Shown: piece by piece, positions 1 to 10,699 of the stretch | Position numbering within the stretch: the first letter of the stretch is position 1 | How the letters are laid out: each line of letters begins with the position of its first letter | Origin: Vanilla planifolia | Lineage: Eukaryota > Streptophyta > Magnoliopsida > Asparagales > Orchidaceae | Length of the DNA: 64,000 bases | Assembly (NCBI GenBank): GCA_023846275.1 | Contig: CM043865.1 | Coordinates: forward strand, 7,242,068-7,306,067 | Direction: 5' to 3' | Notes under the pieces: generated by a model | Database searches by the model: none | What the model was told of the DNA's origin: nothing | What the model saw: the letters and a program-made list of their open reading frames with translations, nothing else | Program-made: the position numbers and the translations under genes

Positions 1-1764
1 CCCTTATTAGTGGACTTTTAAATTTTTGGTTTTGTTTCTTCCTTTACCTTTTATAAAAAATATCTAAAAAAATTAATCTAAGTAACGAAAGATATAAGAA
101 ACTAGTAGATTCTCAAAGAAAAATTAAAGCATTTTATGGAAGAGACTATGTTATAATTAGGATTAAGTCAGAATAATTTTCTCTCAATGCTTATAAAAAA
201 TTACAAGTGTGTGAAGTTGGACTTTTTAGGAATATTCAAAAATTAAGAACTAATGCATATATATTGGATTTACTAAAGAGTTTAGAATTAGTGTTATCTT
301 TAATATTAAAAATTTAGTCCCTTATAAGACGCTACATTAAATACCTAATAAGTCATTTGAGTTTAATTCTTTCATATTGAGTAAACATATTTCTATCATT
401 ACATTAGCATTGACAATAGTGACAATATGAAAAATATTTTAGATCATGAGATAATTTTAACCAAAGATTGTAAAGTTACAAATTTTTTAGTTCGTTAGAA
501 GTGCAAAACTCATATCAAGAACTCTTAGATTACCTATGATGACTTACAACATATCACGTCACACCTGTTAGAATATTACTGTACCCATCACCTCGATACT
601 ACTCATATTACCTAACCTTGATTAATGTATAGTATTTTTTATATTTTGTAATAATCTATTAAACTTCTTTAGTATTGTAGACTCCAATCTAAATGTTAAT
701 AAAAGTCTAAATTTATCCTATATTAATAAGATTTGTTATCAGATAAGAATATCATGCCTTAAGCTAAGGACCTCAATTAGCTCAGAGGGAGTATGAGACT
801 ATTGATGACTCATTGAGCATTTGTGATGTTATACTTTATGATTATGATGTCATAAAAACTTGTGAAGCCTTAATGAGTGTTAAATAAGACTAATGATTAG
901 ATTTCATACATTAGGTTAGCTTGATATGTTGAGATATCTTATGTGATATTATTATCCATACTGATGATTTTGTTACATTGGATATGTTATTATACTATTA
1001 CATGTTTATTTTTATAATAATACTTAAGAAGTTTCTATTGAACTTACTCTCCTTCACTATCTCCCATTATATCATCTATAGGTGCAAGGAGTTAAAAGTT
1101 AGTTGGAGCATCAAAGTCAATGCCTTTAACATATTATTTATTTACCTAGATTTTTTATAATATTATAATTGTAGTTTATTGTTCATTGTCAACATTTTTA
1201 TTTATATTATTAGACATTGGAGTATATGAAACTTTTGTAATAAACTTTGATATCTATATTTGAATATTATTTCATGTGATAAACTTGCTCTTTTGGATGG
1301 CATGTGGATAATGTGATGGTTTGTTGATATCATGAATTTGTATGGATATGCTTTATCACAAATTTTCTTTGATTCCATATACACATTAGTGTATATTGAT
1401 AAATTACTTAATTTAAAATAAACCAATGTTTATGTCAGTCGGGTGACAAGTTGAAGTAAGGATAGAATTCATTTTAAAAACACATTATAAGCATTATGAT
1501 CAAATTTGAAGATTACAACACTTAATAAGATTATTGAGTGAAAGTGACTAGTCAAATGTATTAATTGATAAAAAAGTCTGAGTGTTACACATCCAAAACT
1601 ATTGTAACATGCTCAATCATTGATTTCTCATAAAATCTCATACAATGTTGCACTTAAAAGGTGCCTTTACAAACCATAATATCTCATATACTAACCAAGT
1701 TCTCTCCCTTAATGCCCAATATGAAACAATTCACTTTTATGTACTTTCAAGCCTTATGCTTCAA
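1..1764 (+). mobile_element. Ty3/gypsy relic: integrase C-terminus to 3' LTR (left inverted-repeat arm)
   Basis: Bases about 70-340, read on the + strand with a few stops, match the C-terminal part of a Ty3/gypsy integrase: a KYK-type helix, a block like GDYVIIRIKSE, then a motif of the form LRTNAYILDL. The non-coding DNA after it is probably the LTR. A terminus ending GTGTTACA lies near 1591, and its mirror TGTAACAC form is typical of gypsy LTR ends. The whole segment recurs in inverted orientation at 43645-45416 with only scattered mismatches. The element probably continues to the left of the window. It is non-functional. Confidence 0.75.
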
Positions 1765-4700
1765 TTACTCCTTGCTTAGTGATTCCTCGTCATTGCCTAG
1801 TATTCCCTTCTTATGTTTTTTTTAGCATTACGAGACTTTTGAAAAATAAAAATATTCTTTTATTTAATATTAAATGTAGATTTGCTTAACATAGCTGAAA
1901 ACAACCTATTAGATTATTTTAAATTTTTATATATTAAAAAATTATATTCGTTCTTTTTTTTGGTTAATAACATGAATTATGGGTCAAAAAATATGTTTTT
2001 TTTATTTTATTTTTTGTATTCTGTTTTTGTTTTTAAATTAGTTTACGGGACACAACTCGTCATTTTGTCAAACGTCACACGTTATTGAGCACCAAACAAC
2101 CCTTAATTTATTCACTCGTGTTCAATGAATTATTCTTTTGCTAAGTAAAATATAATATAGAAATATCATTTGCATAGTTTGAATTTTTTTATTCTTGTTA
2201 TCAGAAAATCCCATGAGAAAAAATATAAAAGCTATTTTAATGATTTGTTCAAGAAGATATTTTATTTGGCATGATGTTTCTGAACAAATTTATCTATATT
2301 TATTTTCAAAAGATAATGAAATAAATTTGTAAGCAAAACTATTAATGCTTGATTAATTTATAAAAGATATCACAAAAATTTAAAAAAAAAAATACATGAA
2401 ATGACCAACAAATAAACAACAAATGTAAAATTAAATTTGAAAAAATAACAAAAAATAAATAACCTCATTTCTGTTTCTACCTCAATAGTAGGTCTCACTT
2501 GAGGGCTATTATCCTTTAAAAACTTTTTAAAATGCATTTTTCTGTATATAAGTTTTATATTAAAGTTTTAATCTCCTATAGAAAATATAGAAGAAATTTT
2601 ATCATTATATAACTATATTTTTTAGCATGGTATTTTGATGGTAATTTACTAAACTTGTAATTTATTTACAAAAAATACTCCTTTTATGTAATATTATATA
2701 AAAAATTTGTTGTAATATAAAAAATACAAAAGAAACTTTTATAGTCATAAAAAGCGAGATTATTCTTGGTTAGGACATGCTTATGTGTTCCATGTTCCGG
2801 CTAAGATCGAGTTTGGGATATCTATTATTGAATATTAAATTAATTATTAAAAAAAATTTACAAAGATTTATTTTCAATTGAAAAATTATATATTTATAAT
2901 CATGTTAATTAATTTTAATAAAATAATTGGAATTGTTAAATTTAAACATAATATTTTGTTGTAAAATGAAATGTGATTTTGTAATATTTTTTAGAAATAT
3001 CAAATAATATATTATTCTCATATATTTTTATTTTTTAAAATTAAAAACAAATTAAAATGATAAAAAAATCACCTCATGTGAAAAGCGTGCATCGAATAAA
3101 ACATAATGTTATTAAGATTGTTGCATAGATAACAAACAAGAAAAAAATAAACACACATATATAAAACATTATAACATACATAATTTACCCAAGTATTGAT
3201 TATGTTTATAGATAGTGAAAATAGAAATTAATCATAGAGGAAAACATTGTTACATAAAAGAAAAGCAACAAAGTTGTCAAGAAGAGAAGATATCCCTTGA
3301 TTTTTTTTTTATTTAACCTTAATAAAAAAAATATTTGTTGTACTTTTCAAAACAAATGATGGTTTTTAAAAAAACTTTTGAATAAAAATTTTCAAAAAGG
3401 GAGCATGGACCCCTTATACCCCCTCCCCCACCATTCACTAATCAAATCAAAAGATCATTGAAAACATTTGCAATAAACTAATCAAACATCAAACTAAATA
3501 AAAGTCTATAAATCTCTAAAAATATTATTACATGTTTAAGCTCTATTCCATGAAAAATTTTGCAATAGAAAAATTCTTTGAAAAGCTATTTAAAAAATAT
3601 GCTTTTGAAAAAATAGTTATTTTGTGTAAAAAAAGAAAGAAGAAATTATCAAAATTGTTCATAAAATTTTGATGCTAAAAGATAAAAATAGCTTTTGAGA
3701 AACTATTTTTGAACAAAATATTAGTTTAAACCAAAACGACAACATGATTATAGAAGATTGAGAGATTAAAAATAGCATAAAAAAACTTTGTATAATAAGA
3801 ACCAAAAGTGCATAATTGACTAATACTATGTTTTGATATAAGTATTACTAATTAATAAAACTTATATTCTTTACAAAATATTAATAGATGTTATATATAT
3901 ATATATAAAATATTGTTAATAAATATTTAATAAAACACTTTATATTAGAAATAACTACTATATTTTTTATAAAAAAAAAGTAAAATAAGTTTTAAATATT
4001 ATTTTAACATAACAAAATATATTTTTTTTGCTCATCATATTAAATTCCTTTAATAAAATTGATGTATTTTAAATTATGATAAGATAAACATGTTGTTAGA
4101 TTTCAAAATGAATTTTTTTTTTATAAAAAAAATGTGTGTTTTAAATCACATGTCAGAGAAAGTCTTTATCATTATTAGCACTTAAAAGTGAACAATTTAT
4201 GATAATCAACAAATTTTGTAATTAAAGTTCACCAACTCATTAAACATCAACTAATGATTTGTTTCATTACAGAAAAATGTGCATATTAATATATGGTTCG
4301 CACCACCAAGTGTCCATTTCAAAAGTTGGTTGGTGTTTAACAATTACTAATGAACATAATCAATTGACATCTGTTTTAAACAACAATTAAAGAAAAATAT
4401 TTTTTCCTTCTATATTTTACGTATTGTAAACGTTAGTATAGGATAATTGTTGATGAATATTGAATTAATCGATAAAATACGACAAAAATATTATTATTAA
4501 ATAATATAAAAAATTATAACTTGATATATTTTATACTTGAGAAATTTTCATTTTTAAAAAATTATAAAATAATTATTTGAGTTTTTAGTTAAAAGAATTA
4601 TAAAGGAAATAAAATTTGCTAAATTGTTTAACATGCCCTAAAATATTTTTTTTGTAATAAAAGTCATTGCTTTTAAGTTATGTCAAATATAAAGTGGGTT

Positions 4701-5290
4701 GTAGCTGATGGATTTTTAGAAAAATTTTAATTTTCTTATATGTATTTTTTAATTAAAAAAATAAATTATGTAAATTATTTGATAAAGTTTTAATATTTTT
4801 AAAATTAAATAACAAATAAAACATTATTTTCAAAATCACACACTGAATAAGTCCGACATATCAATAATGACTACTTTTTATACATATAAAATATTCACCT
4901 GTTTTTTTTTTTTAACAGAAACTGAAATATCAAATAATATATTATTTTTGAACCACAATAAATAAAAGTATCATCAATAATTTAAGGAACAGACCATTTA
5001 GAAGGGACTTTTATAATTTAATAAAAATAATACTAAATTATTTCAATAGGTTCTTATCTACTTTTATTGAACAATATTTTATACAAGAAAAATTTTTAAA
5101 TCAAAATTTTGAATTATGACTATTTTATTATTGAACAAAAAAACCTTTAATACTCCATTTTTTATATAATATAATCATACCTTCACATGAGCGCTTTAAT
5201 TTAAGTATGATTATAAAATAAATTTTCATTTAACGTTTCTTTTTTTAATTTCAAAATACGAAATTTTTAATAAATAATTTATCACAATGA
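1765..5290. other. AT-rich intergenic stretch, nothing recognised
   Basis: About 3.5 kb of very AT-rich sequence with many A and T homopolymers and short open frames of repetitive composition. I see no exon, RNA gene or conserved transposon domain. It separates the left gypsy relic from the IQD promoter. Confidence 0.6.
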
Positions 5291-5663
5291 AATTAAAAAA
5301 AAAACTTTCTCACGTGCACCTCTTCACCGGATTGGAATCTTCCGTTGCTTTCAAAAGTTTTGAAAGATTCCGTATCTCGGCGGGAACATTCAAATAAGGT
5401 TTTCACCGTTCTTGTTTCCAAATCCAGGACCGTTTTACTAAAACGAATCTCACTGCCGCCGACCATCTCGTAATAAGTAGAAAAAGAAGGGTGTTTATGA
5501 AAAGTAACATTTGATAGCGTCATCACAGTTCAAGCCCCCTTCCCCCGGAATTCCCGCTCAGCTTTTTCCTTCACCAGTTTTGTCAAATAATTATATTATT
5601 CAAAAGTCGATATAATATTTTTTCAAACTATTTTAATTAATTATTATTATATAATTTATCGTT

Positions 5664-5674
5664 TTATATAAAAA
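5664..5674 (+). promoter_or_regulatory. TATA-box candidate of the IQD gene
   Basis: TTTTATATAAAA-type sequence about 1.05 kb upstream of the IQD start codon. It is followed by a less AT-rich, leader-like stretch. The position suits a gene with a long, probably spliced 5' leader. TATA-like runs are frequent in this AT-rich DNA, so this is tentative. Confidence 0.35.
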
Positions 5675-6110
5675 AGGAAACAAATTAACGTATAGAAACG
5701 AAGAAGGGTGATTTAAAACAGAGGTGCCCTGAGATTTCAGTGTTCCGTTCGATTTCTGATCACTTAATAAAAGCATACATATCGCTGCTCTCGCTTCTCC
5801 ACTGATCACATTGCTTTCGGGGCGGAGAAGGCGGCTGCCGCTTTTCTGCGTACCAAAGAAGGACTCTTTGGAGGAGGAGCCACGAGAAAGAAAGGTAAAA
5901 AAAAAAAACCTCCTTTTTTTTTCTTTCTCTATTACCGAAAACACGTACTTTGATAGCTGAGAGTATATGTACATCCTCCTCCGTTGCATAAACTGTGATG
6001 TGACCAACTTACTCTGCTTCGTCCCACGAGCAGAGCTGAGAAGTTTTACAAGAGAAAGATCTTAGCTTGATGAAGCTTTTGACGTTGGGTGAAGTAAACA
6101 TGGAAACAAA

Positions 6111-6296
6111 ATGATGCCTTTCGTGCGCAGGAAAATGCGTGGCTTTCTTGTTATGAGCAATCTTAAAAGCCAGAGCGTAGTGGTCGGAACGTCATCATCG
6201 TTGCCATTGAAGGCGAGATCATCGAGTCCGGTGTTGGGAGAAGAATCCATGTTTTTCTCCAGCTTTTAACGCCTCGGTTTCTTCTGTCTTCTAAGC
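6111..6296 (+). CDS. 61-codon upstream ORF in the IQD leader, function unknown
   Basis: An ATG-started frame of 61 codons runs from 6111 to a TAA at 6294-6296, upstream of and separate from the IQD start at 6724. The peptide starts MMPFVRRKMRGFLVM, continues with a Ser-rich centre (GTSSSLPLKARSSSP) and ends near SSVF. It uses GC-richer codons than the surrounding DNA. I recognise no family. It could be an upstream ORF, a separate small gene, an exon of another transcript, or chance coding in a GC-richer leader. If the leader intron suggested for 5895-6641 is real, this frame is spliced out of the IQD mRNA and would then not act as an upstream ORF. Confidence 0.2.
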
Positions 6297-6723
6297 TTTT
6301 CTCTGGTTTTCCTTCGAAGGTTTAGGAGATGATGAGAGTATTTGAAATCCATCCGCTCCTGATTTTTCCCCTGTTCGAATCTGGATACTGGTTTTGAGCC
6401 TTTCAAATCGACATCTCATCTTCTTCCCAGCCTCAGCGCTTTTTTAGTATAGTGCTATTCTCCACGAGAATTGACAGGTTTTGTTTCAAAAAGGCCATTC
6501 CTTTCCATCTTTGAGTTGGAATTTTCTTTTGGTTTCATCGCTTTGCTCTTTTATCTTACCTCGTTCAAAAAGATTCCTTCTCTTTTCTATGGTTTTAAAT
6601 ATTCAATTAACTTTTGTTCCATTTTTTATTCTATCCGTTAGGTCCTTAAGCAGAACCTTATCACTGTAGTAAGAGTTCAAACATCTCCCGATCAGACTTC
6701 AACGCGGATTCTGGCGAGTGGAT

Positions 6724-8329
6724 ATGGGTCGAGCCACGAGATGGCTGAGGAGTTTATTGGGCGGCAACAAGGGAAACAGAGAACATGATAACATCAGACC
6801 GATCGCTGCTGCCGACTGCAGAAGGGAGAAGAGAAGATGGAGCTTCAAATTGGGAAGAGACTCTTGTGACTCAGTGTCTCAACTTCCACAGGCAAAACCA
6901 GCGTTGCTACGATCACTTTGCGCTGAAACAGAGGAACAGAACATGCACGCTATTGCGGTGGCCGCGGCAGACGCCGCAGTGGCGGCAGCACATGCGGCGG
7001 TCGCGGTGGTGCGTCTCACCAACCATGGCCGGAGCGGAAAGTTCGATGGCGTCCGAGAGTGGCTCGCCGCGGTTGAGATACAGAGAGTTTTCAGAGGATA
7101 TCTGGTAATTAACCTCACTTTCCCAACAAGATTAAATTTATACCTTCTCTTAAAATTTCGGTCAGATAACCGTAGATCTCTCCAATTCTGAAGCATTCAT
7201 TCTCATTCAATGGGACGTATCTTCCCTTCTTATTGTCCTCTTTGAACAATATAAATGTTCACTGAAAGAAAGATGTACCTTTTCACTGTTGCAAAGATTT
7301 TGAATATTTCTTATCAATTCTTTACCTTTTTTCCATGACGCCCTGCCATTAATGTGATGAAGTTACTGCTTCTTTCGCCTCAAGCCTTGTCTTGTTCTCA
7401 ATGGATTATCGATACTTCGCTTTCAATGGGTTCCGTGTTCTGCAGGCAAAGAAGGCTCTTCGAGCTCTGAAAGCACTCGTTAAGCTTCAAGCTTTAGTTC
7501 GAGGTTTTCTTGTAAGGAAGCAAGCAGCAGCCACCCTTCACAGCATGCAAGCTCTCATTAGAGCTCAGGCCTTGGTCCGAGCTGAAAAAACCAGACCTCT
7601 GCTCTTAAAGGTGGAGACGTTTTTTCTTCTCCAACTCTAACAGCTCTTCAATATGAACAACCTAAACTAAATTCCCCTGTTTCTTCTTGTGTTGATTCGT
7701 TTCAGAAAATGCTTGATGAGACAAAAAGCAAGCACGCATCTTACTTCCAACGGCGGCGAAACTCCATCAGCCTCGAGAACCCGGACAGTCCCAAGATTTT
7801 GCAGATCGATCCGTGCCTGCTGAACTCGAGGTCATCGAGAAGGGCGAGCTGCTCGATGATGGACTCTGCCTTTTCTCCTCTTCCCAGTCCATGTCCGAGG
7901 AGAATCTCCACACCCGACCACGAATGGTGCTTCCCCACCGTGAAATGCCGGTACTCCGCCACGGCCCATAGCACTCCTCGATGTATGAACTCCGGCGGCG
8001 GAATCGCTCCATCAACTCCTGCAAAGACGGTCTGCGGTGGCGGGGAGAAGGAATTCCGACGAATCCATAAACCGGCTAATGGGCCGAACTACATGAGCAA
8101 TACGCGGTCTTTCGAAGCGAAGGTGCGGTCGCAGAGCCTGCCGAAGCAGAGAGGGCTGACGGTGGGTTCGAGGAAGAGGATCCCTCTCAGCGAGGTGGTG
8201 GTGGAGCAGGCGAGAGCGAGCCTCGGCAGCGCAATGAGTTCCAAGAACGCATTGGTGGGAAAGCTTGATAGGTATCTGGAGTTGAGCAGAGAGATGGAGA
8301 GGGATTTCTATTTGCAGAATCTGTTTTAA
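6724..8329 (+). CDS. IQ67-domain (IQD) calmodulin-binding protein, three coding exons
   Basis: Coding exons 6724-7104, 7446-7610 and 7706-8329 join in phase to give 389 residues. All introns are GT/AG and fall between codons. The ATG at 6724 opens [14 protein letters not shown], the usual IQD N-terminus; the frame is open one codon group upstream but offers no ATG. The IQ67 domain crosses the exon 1/2 junction, a hallmark of the family: [11 protein letters not shown] (residues about 117-127) followed by [18 protein letters not shown] and [13 protein letters not shown], with a further basic IQ-like helix to about residue 175. A C-terminal DUF4005 block starts around residue 306 with GPNYMSNT and [15 protein letters not shown] proteins bind calmodulin and act as scaffolds on microtubules, membranes or in the nucleus, affecting cell shape and growth. 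The Ser/Arg/Pro-rich, basic middle fits this. Length and domain order resemble the IQD22-25 type, but the subgroup is not certain. The gene looks intact. Confidence 0.93.
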
Positions 8330-8594
8330 ACCGTACGTAGATAAAGGTTTGATTTTTTAGGTCTTTAATAGATGTTCGTTTTGTTCGGTGACGATTCATC
8401 TTTCTTCCTTCTCTTCTCTGGAGATCTGTTCCTTATGAAGATTTCCTGTGGGGAAGATAAGCTTTCTCTGTAAATTCCTTTTTAAGGAATCGAGCTGAAA
8501 TTGAGCCATGCTTCGATGCATTAAATTTAGAAATTTTTTATTGCGATTTCGGCAAATTTTGGATGTTTTGAGCCAACCCATTTGTTTTTTTACC

Positions 8595-8802
8595 GAACGC
8601 TCAAATACTATGCAACGTCACATCGTATTATAAAACGATGGGCTGTGCTCTGTTTCACTCTTGACGGGTGATCAAATCTAATATTTTCTTAATTAAAGAA
8701 TAATAATTACTAACAAACGGTCGAATAGTTAGCAACGTCACATCCAACTTCCGCTGCCTGTGAAGTGTTTCACTCTAGACAGGTGATCCAATCGTCGTTA
8801 CC
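8595..8802. repeat. Tandem duplication (about 120-bp period) after the IQD gene
   Basis: Two diverged direct copies, about 8595-8680 and 8715-8802, share GCAACGTCACATC near the start and a CAGGTGATCCAATC / CGGGTGATCAAATC block near the end. They lie 270-470 bp after the IQD stop codon, so one or both could sit in or near the 3' end of that transcript. No protein is encoded. Confidence 0.6.
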
Positions 8803-10320
8803 GGTGTAAATAAATGCTTCCTTAATTGCCAAAAAAATTGGAACTAATTAATATATTCTTTTTTTTTACCACCGCAAAAGAAATCATAACGGTATTTTTT
8901 AAGATTAATAAAATATATATTACAAAAAATCTTGTATTAGATATTTAATAAAAATTATAAATAAAAGTTTTATTTCAATAACTTAAACTTTTAATTCAAT
9001 TTTTATTTTATATTAAATTTAATTATGGTTCTTATAATATTATTCTTCTCATAAATGATATTAGAGACAATGTAATTCAATCAATATCAAATAGTGAGAT
9101 AAACAAATAATCGATTTATGCTAGTATAACACATGAAACATTACAATGGAGTCAAAGAAAATGGTTTGACATAATGAATAGAAAGAATAAAATGATATGC
9201 CAGTGAAGACTAGCGTATAAACAAGTTTGGAGACGATGGTTTGATAGCATTAATAAAGGTAGTAGGGCTCGTAGGAGTAAAGGTTTGATTGAGTCAATGG
9301 GACAATAGAGTCAATTCAATGACTTGGCATATTGGCTAGGCTAATATGATACAAAAATAGTTGATGGGGTGATATAGTAGAAGATAATAAAACAATGAGT
9401 CTAAGATCATGCTATGATAAAACTAATAGAAAAACATAACTGTTACATTAGTTAATTTGATACAATGACAATTGAATCAATTATGCATACATTTTATAGT
9501 TAATATATGCTTTCTTTGGAGAGCAAGTGGATCAGGTGTTAAAAGAATTGTGTAATGAAGAGATTCATTGAGAGACATATGATGGATAATCTATTATTAG
9601 ATATTAAACAAAAAATTTTAATAATAATATTGTAGATGACATCCTAACTTAATAATTTAAATCTTCGTGTTAATTTTTTGTTTGCATATTCGATTTTACT
9701 AATTAGACCACAAGTTGGTACTTCCTCTAACAAATTGTATTTGTCATATCATTTAGATCAGTTAATAATTTTATTTTCATTTGCAGGTTTTGACAATAAA
9801 TATTTATAAATCAACAAATAAATAAAAAAAAAGAAAAAAAATAGACCTTTCCAAGATAAACAAGTGAAACACTTGCAAAAATAGTTGATGGCAATGAATT
9901 TTTTTTTGTTACTTCTCCCACTTAACAAAGTCATCACATCAAATGTTATCCTATCAATATAATGTCTAAAAATTGATTAAATCAATAAAAGCATAACAAA
10001 TCAATAGATCTCACGTGAAGCTAACAAGTTAATTTTAATTTTAAGATTCTAAAATTATAATAAAATAAAAATATAATATATTTAATAAAAAAGAATAAAA
10101 AAAGAATTTTAAATAAAAGGTGTCAAATAAAACTCTTTTATAAACTTTAAAGGATGAAGGACAATCATTTATTTCTAAAATAAATAAATATTACAATAAC
10201 ATTATACAATGAAAAAAATACTGTAACAATAATATTTAAATGTCCTTGCATTTATTTGATGAGCAAAAGAGAGAGAGAACAATAACACCTTGAGAGCTTG
10301 AAGAGGCCACGGAATGAAAA
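8803..10320. other. Intergenic DNA, nothing recognised
   Basis: AT-rich sequence without a recognisable exon, RNA gene or transposon domain. A stretch at about 9060-9600 is less homopolymeric but has stops in all frames. Confidence 0.5.
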
Positions 10321-10324
10321 AGGG

Positions 10325-10698
10325 AATAATATATAAGGGGTATACCTACGTTTGAGCCTTCCCTGTTCCATCGTTTTTAATCCTCTGTCACCAATCATGT
10401 GAAGACCGTGAACCTTGTTCTTTGAACTAATCTCTCTCTTCTCTCTTTCGCTCTCTCTCTCTCTCTCTTCTTTCTCTCTCTTTTTCTCTCACAATGATAA
10501 GGCCTTGATTTGATGGGTGTGAAGCCCGGGAATAGGCATAGTGCGAAAGCACAGCTCAGCATCTTTAATTTTTATTTTATAAAAGGAAAATTGCGAACAG
10601 TTAAAAACATCTATTTAGTTTTCTTTATTATATATGGCTGGCTGGCTGGCTGGCTACGTGTTTCATCTCACTGTGCTGGCTGCTCATCTGAGGGCTAA
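10325..10698 (+). promoter_or_regulatory. Orphan promoter-like stretch with CT-rich leader and a 61-codon frame
   Basis: A TATATAAG-type box at about 10332-10339 precedes a CT-rich microsatellite leader (about 10430-10490), an arrangement common in plant 5' UTRs. An ATG at 10513 then opens a 61-codon frame starting MGVKPGNRHSAKAQLS, which becomes low-quality and ends at 10698. The later part includes a GGCT tetranucleotide repeat (about 10633-10655). Only the first 15 or so residues look gene-like. This may be a first exon whose remainder is lost or not recognised, a non-coding transcript, or chance. No downstream exon was found. Confidence 0.25.
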
Positions 10699-10699
10699 T

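Larger units (their letters stand above)
5300..6723 (+). promoter_or_regulatory. Promoter and 5' leader region of the IQD gene
   Basis: Base composition rises sharply from about 5310. A CACGTG G-box core lies at about 5312, and a TATA-like TATATAAA at 5665-5672 would place transcription start near 5695. A donor-like AAAG/GTAAAA at 5894/5895 and a pyrimidine-tract acceptor ending TTAG at 6641 could bound a leader intron of about 747 bp, which is common in plant IQD genes. The leader intron and start site are inferred from sequence form only. The open frames on the minus strand here match nothing I know. Confidence 0.5.

Noticed and set aside
3395..3430. C-rich patch resembling a regulatory or G-quadruplex site
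   Set aside because: Too short and without spaced runs of the needed form; no gene nearby.
5293..5526. 77-codon minus-strand open frame upstream of the IQD gene
   Set aside because: No known domain and it lies in promoter DNA of the opposite gene; GC-richer composition alone makes such frames likely.
6879..7196. 105-codon minus-strand frame over IQD exon 1
   Set aside because: Opposite-strand shadow of an Ala-rich coding segment.
7741..8024. Two minus-strand frames inside IQD exon 3
   Set aside because: They are shadows of the IQD coding exon, which has clear family motifs on the plus strand.
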